The notes beneath the pieces were generated by a model that had not been told where the DNA came from, did no database searches, and worked only from the letters and a program-made list of their open reading frames with translations. Source: an uncultured Clostridia bacterium (GTDB taxonomy: Bacteria; Bacillota; Clostridia; Oscillospirales; Butyricicoccaceae). From it: a stretch of DNA of 64,000 nucleotides. The position numbers were made by a program, and so were the translations under genes. Where the stretch lies: positions 1 to 64,000 of the forward strand of contig CAMEZQ010000006.1 in the NCBI GenBank assembly GCA_945947915.1, in the 5' to 3' direction. Shown piece after piece: positions 7,934-16,209 of this stretch (the first letter of the stretch is position 1; each line of letters opens with the position of its first letter).

Positions 7934-9007
7934 ATGCTGCAGAAACACCGCATCGACGGCCTGCTGGACCAGATGGAAGCCATCGGCCTGCGCCAGATGG
8001 TCGTCCGCAGTCCCATCCTCATCCGCTATCTGCTGGATTTCACCCCCTGGGGCGCCGACCGGGCCACCATCCTCTATATTTCCCGGGACAACGGCATCAA
8101 GCTGATCGTCAACGAGCTGACCATCTTCCCCAAGGACCTGGACGTGGAGCTGGTGCTGCACGGCGATCAGGACGATGTCTGCGCCGTTCTGGCCCGCCAT
8201 ACCCTCCACGACCAGCCCCTGGGCTTCGACGGCGAATACCCGGCCCGCTGGCTGCTGCCCCTGCGGCAGTACGGCGCCGCCAGCGACTATGTCCTGGCCG
8301 ACCGCGCCCTCAACCTGCAGCGGGCCTGCAAAGACCCCGAGGAACAGGCCCGCCTGCGGGCCGCCAGCCTGCTCAACGACCGGGTCATGGCCCGCGTGCG
8401 CACCCTCTTTGCCGACGGCGTCACCGAGCGGCAGGTGGCCCAGCGCATCACCGAACTCTTTAAGGAAGAAGGGGTGTCGGGCGGCGCTCTGGTGGCCTTT
8501 GGCGAGAATACCGCCCACGTCCATCACCGGGCCAGTGACCGGGCTCTGCGCCCCGGCGACGCCATCCTCATCGACATGGGCGCGCCTCTGAACGGCTACC
8601 ACTCCGATATGACCCGCACCTTCTTCTGGAAATCCGTCACCCCTCGGCAGCGGGAAATCTACGATCTGGTGCTGCAGGCCAATCTGGCAGCCGAAGCGGC
8701 CATCCGCCCCGGCATGCCCTGCAGCGCCGTGGACGCTGTGGCCCGCGACCGGATCACCGAAGCCGGTTTCGGCCCCTGTTTCCTCCACCGGCTGGGCCAT
8801 TATATCGGCCTGGAGGGCCACGATCCCGGCGACATCGCCTGGTATAACCACGACCCCGTCCGGCCGGCCATGGCTTTTTCCTGCGAGCCGGGCGTCTATC
8901 TGGAAGGGGAATTCGGCGTGCGTATCGAAGATCTGGTCATCGTCACGCCCGACGGCTGCGAGATCCTCAACCACGACCCCAAAGCGCTGGAGATCCTGGG
9001 CCTGTAA
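7934..9007 (+). CDS. M24B family Xaa-Pro dipeptidase/aminopeptidase
   Basis: A 357-residue two-domain peptidase with an N-terminal creatinase-like domain (~1-130) and a C-terminal pita-bread domain. Metal-ligand positions are visible: Asp in ILIDMGAP, Asp in YHSDMTRTFF, His in FLHRLGHYIGLEGHD, Glu in SCEPGVYLEG and Glu in VRIEDLV. Family members cleave the bond before proline using two Mn/Co ions. AAGGAGCC lies 9 bases before the ATG. It is a single gene with its own promoter and terminator. A longer M24 enzyme is encoded at 12196-13986, so the organism has two versions. Confidence 0.92.
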   Translation: MLQKHRIDGLLDQMEAIGLRQMVVRSPILIRYLLDFTPWGADRATILYISRDNGIKLIVNELTIFPKDLDVELVLHGDQDDVCAVLARHTLHDQPLGFDGEYPARWLLPLRQYGAASDYVLADRALNLQRACKDPEEQARLRAASLLNDRVMARVRTLFADGVTERQVAQRITELFKEEGVSGGALVAFGENTAHVHHRASDRALRPGDAILIDMGAPLNGYHSDMTRTFFWKSVTPRQREIYDLVLQANLAAEAAIRPGMPCSAVDAVARDRITEAGFGPCFLHRLGHYIGLEGHDPGDIAWYNHDPVRPAMAFSCEPGVYLEGEFGVRIEDLVIVTPDGCEILNHDPKALEILGL

Positions 9008-9023
9008 CCTGTGTGCCGCGCAA

Positions 9024-9066
9024 AGAAAGCCGCTGCCGCGCAGACTGCGCGGCAGCGGTTTTGCCG
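9024..9066 (+). terminator. Terminator of the M24 peptidase gene
   Basis: GCCGCTGCCGCGCA / TGCGCGGCAGCGG hairpin followed by TTTTG. Confidence 0.8.
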
Positions 9067-9105
9067 CCTTCACGCCTGCTCGAATGAGGCGTCGGCGGCG
9101 TCCAG
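9064..9105. repeat. 42-bp direct repeat, copy 1
   Basis: Matches 9750-9791 with a single mismatch. Each copy carries the same apparent 3' end of a minus-strand reading frame ([11 protein letters not shown] then stop). It therefore looks like the duplicated tail of a lost gene rather than a regulatory element. The upstream codons differ between the copies. Confidence 0.75.
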
Positions 9106-9144
9106 CCGAATTTCATATTCCGAATGTTCCGCATGGGGAGCCCG

Positions 9145-9573
9145 TTAAGGGATCGTTATATACCCGGTGCGCGGCGGATAAAGCATATCCAGATACGCAA
9201 AACCATCGGTCGTGCTTTTCACGGTGCATCGCATACCTTTTCCGATGGTGTAGCGATAGGAATAGATCATATTGGGGTCATCCTGATATTGGATATGGAA
9301 CGCGCAGCCATCCAGAAACAGAAGCGTTTCCCGGGATGTTTCTTTCGCGTGCGAGGCGTCCTGCAGCTCACGGTAATAGGCAAGATGCCGAAGGGCAGGC
9401 AAATATTCCGCTTTGGCCAGAAGAAAGAAGCCAAAGAGGATCAGGCATGCCAAGGTGATCAGCGAGATGATTTTATGCAGACGGCGGAAAAAATGCTTTG
9501 TAAAAGCCCAGACGACTGCACAGATGGTTCCTCCTACGAGGATATAACCGCAAACCAAGGATGAGATCGCCAT
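9145..9573 (-). CDS. Hypothetical two-helix membrane protein, copy 1
   Basis: 142 residues of unrecognised family. Two N-terminal membrane helices (~4-24 and ~35-53) are joined by a basic loop (FTKHFFRRLHK). A ~85-residue soluble domain follows with ETLLFLDGCAFHIQYQDDP and TDGFAYLDMLYPPRTGYI. AGAGGTGA precedes the ATG. A paralogue lies at 11552-11980 in the same orientation. The last ~71 residues differ at only three positions, while the first ~71 differ at roughly twenty, pointing to recent duplication with patchy conversion or selection. Confidence 0.75.
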   Translation of the reverse strand: MAISSLVCGYILVGGTICAVVWAFTKHFFRRLHKIISLITLACLILFGFFLLAKAEYLPALRHLAYYRELQDASHAKETSRETLLFLDGCAFHIQYQDDPNMIYSYRYTIGKGMRCTVKSTTDGFAYLDMLYPPRTGYITIP

Positions 9574-9749
9574 ATGGGGTCACCTCTTGAAAAATCGGGA
9601 CGGATCAAATCGGATAATCATTTATTTTATATTACCATGAAGAACATAAGAAGTAAATAAGGCGGCCTTCGGCATGAGCCGCGTTTTTCTCATGCCCCGT
9701 ATACTTTGAGCAGCCTTTGGCGAACGTGCCGTTCAGGGCGCCGCGGTCC

Positions 9750-9791
9750 CCGCCTTCACGCCTGCTCGAATGAGGCGTCGGCGGCATCCAG
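9750..9791. repeat. 42-bp direct repeat, copy 2
   Basis: Second copy of the element at 9064-9105. On the minus strand its frame extends upstream as a short open segment ([19 protein letters not shown]...) reaching the metA remnant junction near 9868. It is probably the tail of a lost gene. Confidence 0.7.
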
Positions 9792-9869
9792 GGCCAGCAG
9801 CAGGCGGTCTTTCTGCCACAGGCGGTAACTGACGGACGTGCGGACGGCCTCCCGCACCGACCGTGTCAT

Positions 9870-10154
9870 GCCGTCTCCACCGACGGCGGCCACCAGATCT
9901 TCATCACCGGCCATTCGGAATACAACGCCGACACGCTGAAAAACGAATATCTGCGGGATCTTTCGGCCGGGCTTTCGCCCCGGATCCCCAGCCATTATTT
10001 CCCCGGCGACGACCCGGCCCGGGAGCCGGTGTGCACCTGGCGTTCGGGCGCCAACCTGCTCTATTCCAACTGGCTCAATTATTTCGTCTACCAATCCACC
10101 CCGTACGACCTGGACACCCTGCCCGACTTTCCTCTGGCCCCCGCCGGACAGTGA
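9870..10154 (+). pseudogene. Homoserine O-succinyl/acetyltransferase (MetA-type), C-terminal remnant
   Basis: 95 codons in one frame match the C-terminus of MetA/HTS enzymes: [20 protein letters not shown] (~residues 10-29 of the fragment), [20 protein letters not shown] and [20 protein letters not shown], ending QTGA-like at a TGA stop (10152-10154). The conserved His and Glu of GHxEY and the YFP..D segment are in place, but the first ~215 residues of a ~310-residue enzyme, including the catalytic Cys, are missing and no start codon with a ribosome-binding site exists. It is fused to the tail of an unrelated minus-strand frame, so this is a deletion or rearrangement scar. Methionine synthesis must rely on genes elsewhere. 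Confidence 0.85.
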
Positions 10155-10218
10155 CCTGTGCCTGGGCGCGGGGATCTTATCATCAGCCCGCCTTCCCGGC
10201 GGGTATGGAGGCACGATC

Positions 10219-11043
10219 ATGAACATGCAGATCCAACCGCAGAGCGGGCAGCCGCCCTGCACCCCGGCGCCCGACGCCCAGCGCGTTCTGGAAACGGCCA
10301 TGGAGGCCGGCCACATCCTGCTGGAAAACGGCGCCGAGATCTTTCGCGTCAAAGAGACCATGGACCGCATCTGCCACCACTTCGGCGTGGAGGCGCGGGA
10401 TTTTTTCGTCCTGAGCAACGGCATTTTCACCACCGGCGGCTACGGCCCCGCCGATCAATACGCCCGGGTGCAGCATATCCCGGTCAAGGGCACCCAGCTG
10501 GACAAGGTGGTGGCCGTCAACCAGCTTTCCCGGGATATCGAAGCCGGCTTATGGGACGACATCGAAGCGGTGGCCCGGCGGCTGGGGGAGATCCGGGAGA
10601 TGCCCGGCAAGGCGCCCTGGAAGCAGATCCTGGCCTCGGGCGTGGGCAGCGCCGCCTTCTGCTATCTCTTCGGCGGCCGCGCCGCCGACTGCGCCGTGGC
10701 GCTGCTGGCCGGCCTGCTGCTGTATGGATTCGTCCTGCGGGTGGGGGTGCGCATGTCCAAAATGGTGGGCAGCATCTGTGAGGGGGCGCTGGTCACCCTC
10801 ATCTGCATCCTCTGCTACCGGCTGGGCTTCGGATACAGCATGAGCTGCATCATCGTCGGCGCCATCATCCCGCTGGTGCCCGGCGTCCCCTTCACCAACG
10901 GCATCCGCGACATCGCCAACGGCGACTATATCTCCGGCGCCGTGCGGCTGCTGGACGCCATTCTGGTCTTTTTCTGCGTGGCGCTGGGCGTGGGCATGGT
11001 CTTCACCGTTTACCACCGGCTGACGGGGAGCGTGCTGCTATGA
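10219..11043 (+). CDS. Threonine/serine exporter ThrE, N-terminal subunit (DUF1212), copy 2
   Basis: 274 residues, paralogous to the product of 5014-5790. It shows the same cytoplasmic signature (ETAMEAGHILLENGAEIFRV, ~residues 25-44) followed by FVLSNGIFTTGGYG, then membrane helices and VPLVPGVPFTNGIRDIANGD-type residues near 227. GGAGG lies 7 bases before the first ATG. Its stop overlaps the start of the partner by 4 bp (ATGA). It lies between the metA remnant and a duplicated membrane-protein gene, so it may have arrived or been moved with that rearrangement. Confidence 0.9.
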   Translation: MNMQIQPQSGQPPCTPAPDAQRVLETAMEAGHILLENGAEIFRVKETMDRICHHFGVEARDFFVLSNGIFTTGGYGPADQYARVQHIPVKGTQLDKVVAVNQLSRDIEAGLWDDIEAVARRLGEIREMPGKAPWKQILASGVGSAAFCYLFGGRAADCAVALLAGLLLYGFVLRVGVRMSKMVGSICEGALVTLICILCYRLGFGYSMSCIIVGAIIPLVPGVPFTNGIRDIANGDYISGAVRLLDAILVFFCVALGVGMVFTVYHRLTGSVLL

Positions 11044-11465
11044 CGGCCCGCACGCTGGCCGCCGTCATCGGCACCATGGCCTTTTCCCTGCTCTTCAGCG
11101 TCCCCCGCAAATATTACCTGTGCTGCGGCCTGATCGGCGGCGCGGGCTGGTGGCTGTATGCCCTGCTGTATGAGCACCTGGGCTGCTCGGCGGCCGAGGC
11201 CACCTTTTTCGCCACCGTGGCGGTGGCGCTGCTCTCCCGGGTCTGCGCCGTATGGCAGCGCTGCCCGGTGACGGTCTTTCTCATCACGGGCATCTTCCCG
11301 CTGGTCCCGGGCGCCGGCGTCTACTGGACGGCCTATCACCTGGTCATGGATCAGCTGGAGGAAGGCGCGGCCAGCGGCTTTGCCGCCGTCAAGGCGGCCG
11401 CGGCCATCGTTCTGGGCATCGTATTGGTCCTCGAGCTGCCCGCCCGGCTCTTCCGCCGGAAATGA
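11040..11465 (+). CDS. Threonine/serine exporter ThrE, C-terminal subunit (DUF3815), copy 2
   Basis: 141 residues and four to five helices, with the FSVPRKYYLCCGLIGGAGWW region and the LITGIFPLVPGAGVYWTAYH motif (~residues 81-100) that matches the PMLIPLIPGGSLYYTMDAL region of copy 1. Four-base overlap with the upstream subunit shows translational coupling. It ends in RLFRRK and is followed by a strong terminator. Whether the two ThrE pairs differ in substrate cannot be told from sequence. Confidence 0.9.
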   Translation: MTARTLAAVIGTMAFSLLFSVPRKYYLCCGLIGGAGWWLYALLYEHLGCSAAEATFFATVAVALLSRVCAVWQRCPVTVFLITGIFPLVPGAGVYWTAYHLVMDQLEEGAASGFAAVKAAAAIVLGIVLVLELPARLFRRK

Positions 11466-11478
11466 CACACATAAAATC

Positions 11479-11524
11479 CGCCCCGCAGGGTCTGCTGCAC
11501 AGGCCCTGCGGGGCGTTTTATGTC
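11479..11524 (+). terminator. Terminator of thrE pair 2
   Basis: CGCCCCGCAGGG / CCCTGCGGGGCG stem with an 18-nt loop, followed by TTTTATGTCTTT. Confidence 0.8.
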
Positions 11525-11551
11525 TTTATTTCCCAACGGACGCGCGTTCGG

Positions 11552-11980
11552 TCAAGGGATGGTAATGTACCCGGTGCGGGGCGGATAACGCATATCCAGA
11601 TACGCAAAACCATCGGTCGTGCTTTTCACGGTGCATCGCATACCTTTTCCGATGGTGTAGCGATAGGAATAGATCATATTGGGGTCATCCTGATATTGGA
11701 TATGGAACGCGCAGCCATCCAGAAACAGAAGCGTTTCCCGGGATATTTCTTTCGCGTCCGAGGCGTCCTGCAGCGTTTGGTAATAGGAAAGATGCCGAAG
11801 GGCCGGCAAATATTCCACTTTGGCCAGAAGGAAGCAGCCAAAAAGGAGCAGGCACAGGGCGGTGACGCAGGAGACCACCCGGTGCAGCCGCCGGAAATCA
11901 TGCTTTGTAAAGGCCCAGACGACTGCCCAGAGCGTCCCCGCCGCGAGGATATAGCCGCAAACCAAGGATGAGAAAGACAT
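11552..11980 (-). CDS. Hypothetical two-helix membrane protein, copy 2
   Basis: 142 residues, paralogue of 9145-9573. The same two helices and basic connector (FTKHDFRRLHRV) are followed by the nearly unchanged C-terminal domain. The DNA match is almost perfect over about 190 bp at the 3' end and also extends across the ribosome-binding site and ~20 bp upstream, but not through the middle. The two copies bracket the metA remnant and thrE pair 2 as ~430-bp direct repeats. Function unknown; export through the helices is plausible but unproven. Confidence 0.75.
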   Translation of the reverse strand: MSFSSLVCGYILAAGTLWAVVWAFTKHDFRRLHRVVSCVTALCLLLFGCFLLAKVEYLPALRHLSYYQTLQDASDAKEISRETLLFLDGCAFHIQYQDDPNMIYSYRYTIGKGMRCTVKSTTDGFAYLDMRYPPRTGYITIP

Positions 11981-12064
11981 ATGGAATCACCTCTTGAAAA
12001 ATCGGGGCTGATTAAATGCCGCTTCGGCGGCCCTCAGTCCACGGACCACATTCCGCGGTGCTGG

Positions 12065-12180
12065 CTTCGCCGTTTTTCCGCGGAAAAACGGCGGGAAGGC
12101 GGTGTTGTTTCCCCAGCGCATGCCCGGGTAAAAACAAACCCATAGAAAAAAGTCCGACTGACGCCGGACTTTTTTCTATG
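12065..12180. repeat. ~115-bp interspersed repeat ending in a terminator, copy 1
   Basis: Shares order and much sequence with 17531-17640: TTCGCCGTTTTTC, then CGGAAAAA, then a GTGTT..TTTCCC segment, then ACAA.CCCATA, then a 9-bp hairpin (AAAGTCCG.. / CGGACTTT) with A and T tracts. The hairpin at 12149-12172 should terminate the long M24 gene (stop 12196). The hairpin stem and 5' module suggest a mobile or copied terminator cassette. Confidence 0.65.
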
Positions 12181-12195
12181 TCTGATAACGGCGGT

Positions 12196-13986
12196 TTATT
12201 TCGCGATGGGGGCGCAGGCCTGCTCCAGCCAGGCGTACTCGGCATCGTTCAGATGGCCGCGCAGCTCGCGGCAGACCATCCCGTGATAGCCGTTGAGCCA
12301 GTCGATCTCCTCCTGCGTCAGCATCTCGAGCCGGAGGGGCCGGGTGTCGATGGGGCAGTAGGTAAAGGTCTCAAAGCCGTAGAAGGCGCCGTATTCGGTC
12401 TCGCAGACGGGGACGCACACCAGCTCGTTTTCGATGCGCACGCCCAGGCGGCCTTCTTCGTAAATACCCGGCTCGTCGGTGACCGTCATGCCGGGGACGA
12501 AGGGCTCGGTGTATCTGGCAGCCAGGCCCTGGGGGCCTTCGTGGATAACGCCCACGAAGCCGACGCCGTGGCCGGTGCCGCAGCGGTAATCCAGACCCCG
12601 GCGCCACAGGTTCTCGCGGGCCAGAATGTCGATGTGCATACCGGCGCTGCCGGCCTTAAATACGGCCTTGGCCGCCGCGATATGGCACTTGAGCACCAGC
12701 GTATAGGCTTCCCGCTCCTCGTCGGTCAGAGGGCCCAGAGCGTAGGTGCGGGTGATGTCGGTGGTGCCGTCGCGGTACTGTCCGCCGCTGTCCACCAGCA
12801 GGAAGCCGTGGGGCTCCAGCACAGCAAAGGAATGGGGCTTGGGGGCGTAGTGCATCATGGCGGCGTTGGCGCCGTAGGCCGCGATGGTCTCAAAGCTGTT
12901 GCCCAGGCAGTCCTTCCCCGCCATGCGCAGCCCCAGCAGATATTCGCTTGCCTCCAGCTCGCTCCAGCCCTCGCCCGACGCCATGCGGCGGCGCAGCTCC
13001 ATCTCGAAGCGCACCATGGCGGCGCCGTCCCGGCGGTGGGCCTCCCGCTGGCAGGCCATTTCGCTGTCGTTCTTGACGGCCTTGAGCAGCTGCACGGGGT
13101 CACGGCCGGGCAGCAATACGACGTCATGGCTCTTCTCCAGGGCCTGCAGCAGCGCCCAGCTGGTGCCGGCCGGCTCGTAGGCCAGGGTCAGAGGGCCTTC
13201 CAGGCTGGCCGCCGCTTCCAGAACGGCGTCGTAGGGGCACAGGCGGATGCCCTGCTCTTCCAGCCTGCCGCGGACGGCATCGGGCACGCGGCTGCCGTCG
13301 ATGAACAGCCGGGCCTGCCGGGGCTCCACCAGGCAGTAGGCAAAGGCAAAGGGCGTATAGTCAATATCGTCAGCGCGCAGGTTGGTCAGCCAGGCCACGC
13401 TGTCCAGACGGGACAGGATGACGGCGCCGGCGCCCTTTTCGGCCAGCACCTCGCGCAGCCGGGCCAGCTTCTGGGCCGCCGTCAGGCCGGCCGCCGCGTC
13501 GTCCACCAGCCAGGCTTCGGTGGCCGGCACGGGCGGACGGTCCTCGGTCCACAGGCCATCGATAAAGTCATGGTCGCGCAGACTGATCTTCTTTTCGGCA
13601 AAGGCCGTCCGCATGGCGGAAACCACGGCGGCATTGGTGCAGCGGCTGTCCATGGCCAGAACGCCGCCGCCGGGCAGCGTCTGGGCCAGCCAGGCTTCGG
13701 GGGTGGGCACGCCCGGCTCGCCCATGCGCATCAGCGTGATGCCGCTGCCGGCCAGCTGCCGCTCGGCCTGGATAAAATAGCGGCCGTCGGTCCAGAGGGC
13801 CGCCTGGGAACGGGCCACGCACAGGGTGCCGGCCGAGCCGGTGAAGCCGGAAAGCCACGCCCGGCAGCGCCAGTGGGCCGGCAGGTATTCGGTGGTATGG
13901 GGGTCGCTGGACGGCACATACACGCCGTCGATCTTTTCTTCTTCCATGGCCGCGCGCAGGGCGGCCAGTTTTTCTGCAGCTGTCAT
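12196..13986 (-). CDS. M24 family aminopeptidase P, three-domain long form
   Basis: 596 residues, typical of the long eukaryote-like aminopeptidase P with two creatinase-like N-terminal domains (~1-130 and ~160-310) and a C-terminal catalytic domain. Catalytic motifs are LLVDSGGQYRDGTTDITRTY split across ~401-420 (two Asp ligands), GHGVGFVGVIHEGPQ (His ligand, ~480-495), TVTDEPGIYEEG (Glu) and RIENELV (Glu). It starts with TAAEKLAALRAAMEEEKIDG. These enzymes remove N-terminal residues preceding proline. AAAGGAGAG lies 12 bases before the ATG, a long spacing. It is transcribed after the tRNA-fMet unit, which has its own terminator. Confidence 0.93.
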   Translation of the reverse strand: MTAAEKLAALRAAMEEEKIDGVYVPSSDPHTTEYLPAHWRCRAWLSGFTGSAGTLCVARSQAALWTDGRYFIQAERQLAGSGITLMRMGEPGVPTPEAWLAQTLPGGGVLAMDSRCTNAAVVSAMRTAFAEKKISLRDHDFIDGLWTEDRPPVPATEAWLVDDAAAGLTAAQKLARLREVLAEKGAGAVILSRLDSVAWLTNLRADDIDYTPFAFAYCLVEPRQARLFIDGSRVPDAVRGRLEEQGIRLCPYDAVLEAAASLEGPLTLAYEPAGTSWALLQALEKSHDVVLLPGRDPVQLLKAVKNDSEMACQREAHRRDGAAMVRFEMELRRRMASGEGWSELEASEYLLGLRMAGKDCLGNSFETIAAYGANAAMMHYAPKPHSFAVLEPHGFLLVDSGGQYRDGTTDITRTYALGPLTDEEREAYTLVLKCHIAAAKAVFKAGSAGMHIDILARENLWRRGLDYRCGTGHGVGFVGVIHEGPQGLAARYTEPFVPGMTVTDEPGIYEEGRLGVRIENELVCVPVCETEYGAFYGFETFTYCPIDTRPLRLEMLTQEEIDWLNGYHGMVCRELRGHLNDAEYAWLEQACAPIAK

Positions 13987-14026
13987 CTCAGATGCTCTCT
14001 CCTTTTGTGGCGATCGGAAAAAAATA

Positions 14027-14058
14027 AAAAAAGATCAGCCCAAAGGCTGATCTTTTCA
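14027..14058 (-). terminator. Terminator of the tRNA-fMet gene
   Basis: AAAAGATCAGCC / GGCTGATCTTTT hairpin followed on the minus strand by a T7 tract. It lies between the tRNA and the M24 gene. Confidence 0.88.
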
Positions 14059-14061
14059 AAA

Positions 14062-14138
<77 letters not shown>

Positions 14139-14156
14139 ATATCTGATTGCCCAATT

Positions 14157-14185
14157 ATAATAACATACCCCGCAGCCCGTGTCAA
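14157..14185 (-). promoter_or_regulatory. Promoter of the tRNA-fMet gene
   Basis: On the minus strand a consensus TTGACA and a TATTAT -10 are spaced by 17 bp, 18 bp before the tRNA. Confidence 0.85.
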
Positions 14186-14278
14186 GCTTTTTCTCAAAAA
14201 AAGCCGCCGACAGCAAAAGACAACATTCGACATAGGGCTGCCCCGGGCCGCGGCGGGCTTTTTGCCCGGCCGGGACTC

Positions 14279-14306
14279 TTGCAATTTGCGGCAGGTTTGG
14301 TATAAT
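14279..14306 (+). promoter_or_regulatory. Promoter of the amidohydrolase gene
   Basis: TTGCAA -35 and an extended TGGTATAAT -10 with a 16-bp spacer; the ATG is ~75 bp downstream. Confidence 0.75.
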
Positions 14307-14381
14307 TTAAAACAGAAGCGCATAAAAATGCTTCCGCAGAGTTCATTTTTTATTTTGAAACATAAAAAGGAGCTGATTCAC

Positions 14382-15539
14382 ATGATCGCCATCAAAGGCG
14401 GCAAGCTGCTGACAGTCACACAGGGTATCATCGAAAACGGTACCATCCTCATCGAAGACGGCAAGATCACGGCCGTCGGCGCCGACGTTGCCATTCCCGA
14501 GAACGCCGAAGTCATCTGCGCCGAGGGCAAGTGGGTCACACCGGGCTTTATCGACGCCCACACCCACATCTCCACCTTCGCCGAGCCCCAGCCCCGTCCC
14601 GTCATCCACGACGGCAACGAGACCTCCTCGCCCAACACATGCCAGCTGCGCGGCATCGACGGCATGAACCCCAAGGACATGGCCATCGAGAGCGCCCGCA
14701 ACGCCGGCTTCACCGTCTGCTACACCGGCCCCGGCTCGGCCAACGTCATCGGCGGCACCGGCTTCGCCTTCAAGTGCAAGCCCGGCGAGACCGTTTATGA
14801 TCTGGTCATCCCCGGCACCGAGATGATGAAGATGGCCTTTGGCGAGAACCCCAAGAACGTCTACGGCTCCCGCCACCTGCTGCCCAACACCCGTATGGGC
14901 GTGGCCGCCGTCCTGCGTGAGGCCCTGTTCAACGCCAAGGCCTATTCCGACGCCAAGCTGAAGGCCGAACAGGAAGGCAAGGAACCCCCCAAGCCCGATT
15001 TCAAGCTGGAAGCTCTGGTCCCCGTCGTCCGCGGCGAGATGAAGTGCCGCATCCATGCCCACCGCAACGACGATATCGTCACCGCCGTGCGCATCGCCAA
15101 GGAATTTAACCTGGACTTCGCCATCGAGCACTGCACCGAGGGCTATATGATCAAGGACTTCCTGGCCAAGGAAGGCGTCACCGCCGTCGTCGGCCCCCTG
15201 GATATGGGTCCTGCCAAGATGGAGATCTGGAACACCACCTTTGCCAACCCCGGCATCCTGGAAAAGGCCGGCGTCAACTTCTGCCTGACCCAGGACACCT
15301 CCTCCCAGACCAACAAGCTGCCCATCAATGTGGGCATCGCCATCCGCGAGGGTCTGAGCTTCGACTACGCCCTCAAGGCCGTCACCCTCAACCCCGCCAA
15401 GCTGCTGGGTCTGGAAGACCGCATGGGCTCGCTGGAGGTCGGCAAGGACGCCGATATCGCCATCTTCACCGGCGACCCCTTCTGCAACTACACCAAGTGC
15501 TGCGTCACCGTCATCGACGGCGTCGTTTACAACCACTAA
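14382..15539 (+). CDS. Amidohydrolase family protein (imidazolonepropionase/prolidase-like)
   Basis: 385 residues of the metal-dependent amidohydrolase superfamily. An N-terminal beta-sandwich (MIAIKGGKLLTVTQGIIENG) leads to the TIM-barrel HxH motif GFIDAHTHISTF (~residues 55-66). Later possible ligands are His in CRIHAHRNDDI, His in FAIEHCTEGY and Asp in CLTQDTSSQT. The C-terminal LGLEDRMGSLEVGKDADIAI returns to the sandwich. The family hydrolyses cyclic amides, dipeptides or deaminates; the exact substrate is not evident. AAAAGGAGC lies 9 bases before the ATG. Single gene with its own promoter and terminator, next to other peptide-catabolic genes. Confidence 0.9.
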   Translation: MIAIKGGKLLTVTQGIIENGTILIEDGKITAVGADVAIPENAEVICAEGKWVTPGFIDAHTHISTFAEPQPRPVIHDGNETSSPNTCQLRGIDGMNPKDMAIESARNAGFTVCYTGPGSANVIGGTGFAFKCKPGETVYDLVIPGTEMMKMAFGENPKNVYGSRHLLPNTRMGVAAVLREALFNAKAYSDAKLKAEQEGKEPPKPDFKLEALVPVVRGEMKCRIHAHRNDDIVTAVRIAKEFNLDFAIEHCTEGYMIKDFLAKEGVTAVVGPLDMGPAKMEIWNTTFANPGILEKAGVNFCLTQDTSSQTNKLPINVGIAIREGLSFDYALKAVTLNPAKLLGLEDRMGSLEVGKDADIAIFTGDPFCNYTKCCVTVIDGVVYNH

Positions 15540-15554
15540 GCTTTCGCTTTCCCC

Positions 15555-15590
15555 GGCGGACGGCCAAATGGCCGTCCGCCGTTTTTTATC
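15555..15590 (+). terminator. Terminator of the amidohydrolase gene
   Basis: GGCGGACGGCCA / TGGCCGTCCGCC stem with a 2-nt loop, followed by GTTTTTTAT. Confidence 0.9.
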
Positions 15591-15640
15591 AGAAACCCCC
15601 CATTCCCGCGGCGTCAAAACGTTGCGCTGAAAAGAAAAAA

Positions 15641-16015
15641 CACAATCCCTCCGGGTCCTTCGGACCCACCTCCCTTTGCACAAGGGAGGCTCTGGCTGGG
15701 CGCTGTTTTACGGCGGCCCGATGATGATGCGGCGAAGCCGCTGTCACGGGCCGCAGCACCGAGCATATGGAGAACGGAGCCGTGCGGATGAAATCCCCTA
15801 CGCTGATGTCCGGCGGAGCCGCGCCCCAATGAGCGACCTGAAATCGCATCGGCGGTATTAGGCGCACGGTCGCGGCTTCCGCGCTTCTGCCAGACCTCAC
15901 CACATCCCTTTACACCCTCGCCGGGGGGCTTCGGGGGGCGGCTTAAAGCTCCCCCGACGGCCTTTGGTTACTTTCGGCCGGACGAAAGTAACAAGAAAAC
16001 GCGCGCCTGCTAAGG
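15641..16015 (-). repeat. Mosaic repeat block 1 (modules A, F, C, B)
   Basis: Intergenic block in minus orientation. Module A (15641-15690): two adjacent hairpins with GGGTCC-GAA-GGACCC as the second. Module F (~15705-15895): a ~190-bp segment beginning GGCGGCCCGATG, also found at 49310-49480. Module C (~15905-15960): GC-rich, with CACCCTCGCC. Module B (15967-15992): GTTACTTTCG / CGAAAGTAAC hairpin followed by an A-rich GCGCGC motif. Short reading frames inside are not conserved in frame between copies, so I do not call genes. Confidence 0.8.
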
Positions 16016-16132
16016 CGCACAAGCTGCGTTGAAGTTATACGGCATCTTCTGCATTTGTGAAATTATCCAAAAAAGGCACGACAAATTCAGCACTTTGCTG
16101 TGCAGAAACTTTCACAAATCAAAGCGTGATTC

Positions 16133-16141
16133 TGGTATAAT
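16133..16141 (+). promoter_or_regulatory. Extended -10 promoter of the first M20 gene
   Basis: TGGTATAAT, with a TTCACA-like -35 19 bp upstream. AT-rich sequence surrounds it, unlike the flanking repeat block. Confidence 0.6.
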
Positions 16142-16209
16142 GATAATATGCATAGTATCGGTTTATGGCTTGCCATAGACCTCAGGAAAAAAGAGGAGGA
16201 CAACCCAAC

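Noticed and set aside
9756..10433. A 225-codon minus-strand frame through the metA remnant
   Set aside because: Most of it is antisense to MetA-like and ThrE-like codons. Only the last ~37 codons may be a genuine but truncated gene end, reported as a repeat.
15589..15903. Short open frames inside mosaic blocks (also at 48457-48774, 49130-49711 and 56276-56824)
   Set aside because: They translate repeat DNA; equivalent copies use different frames or are interrupted, and none has a convincing ribosome-binding site.
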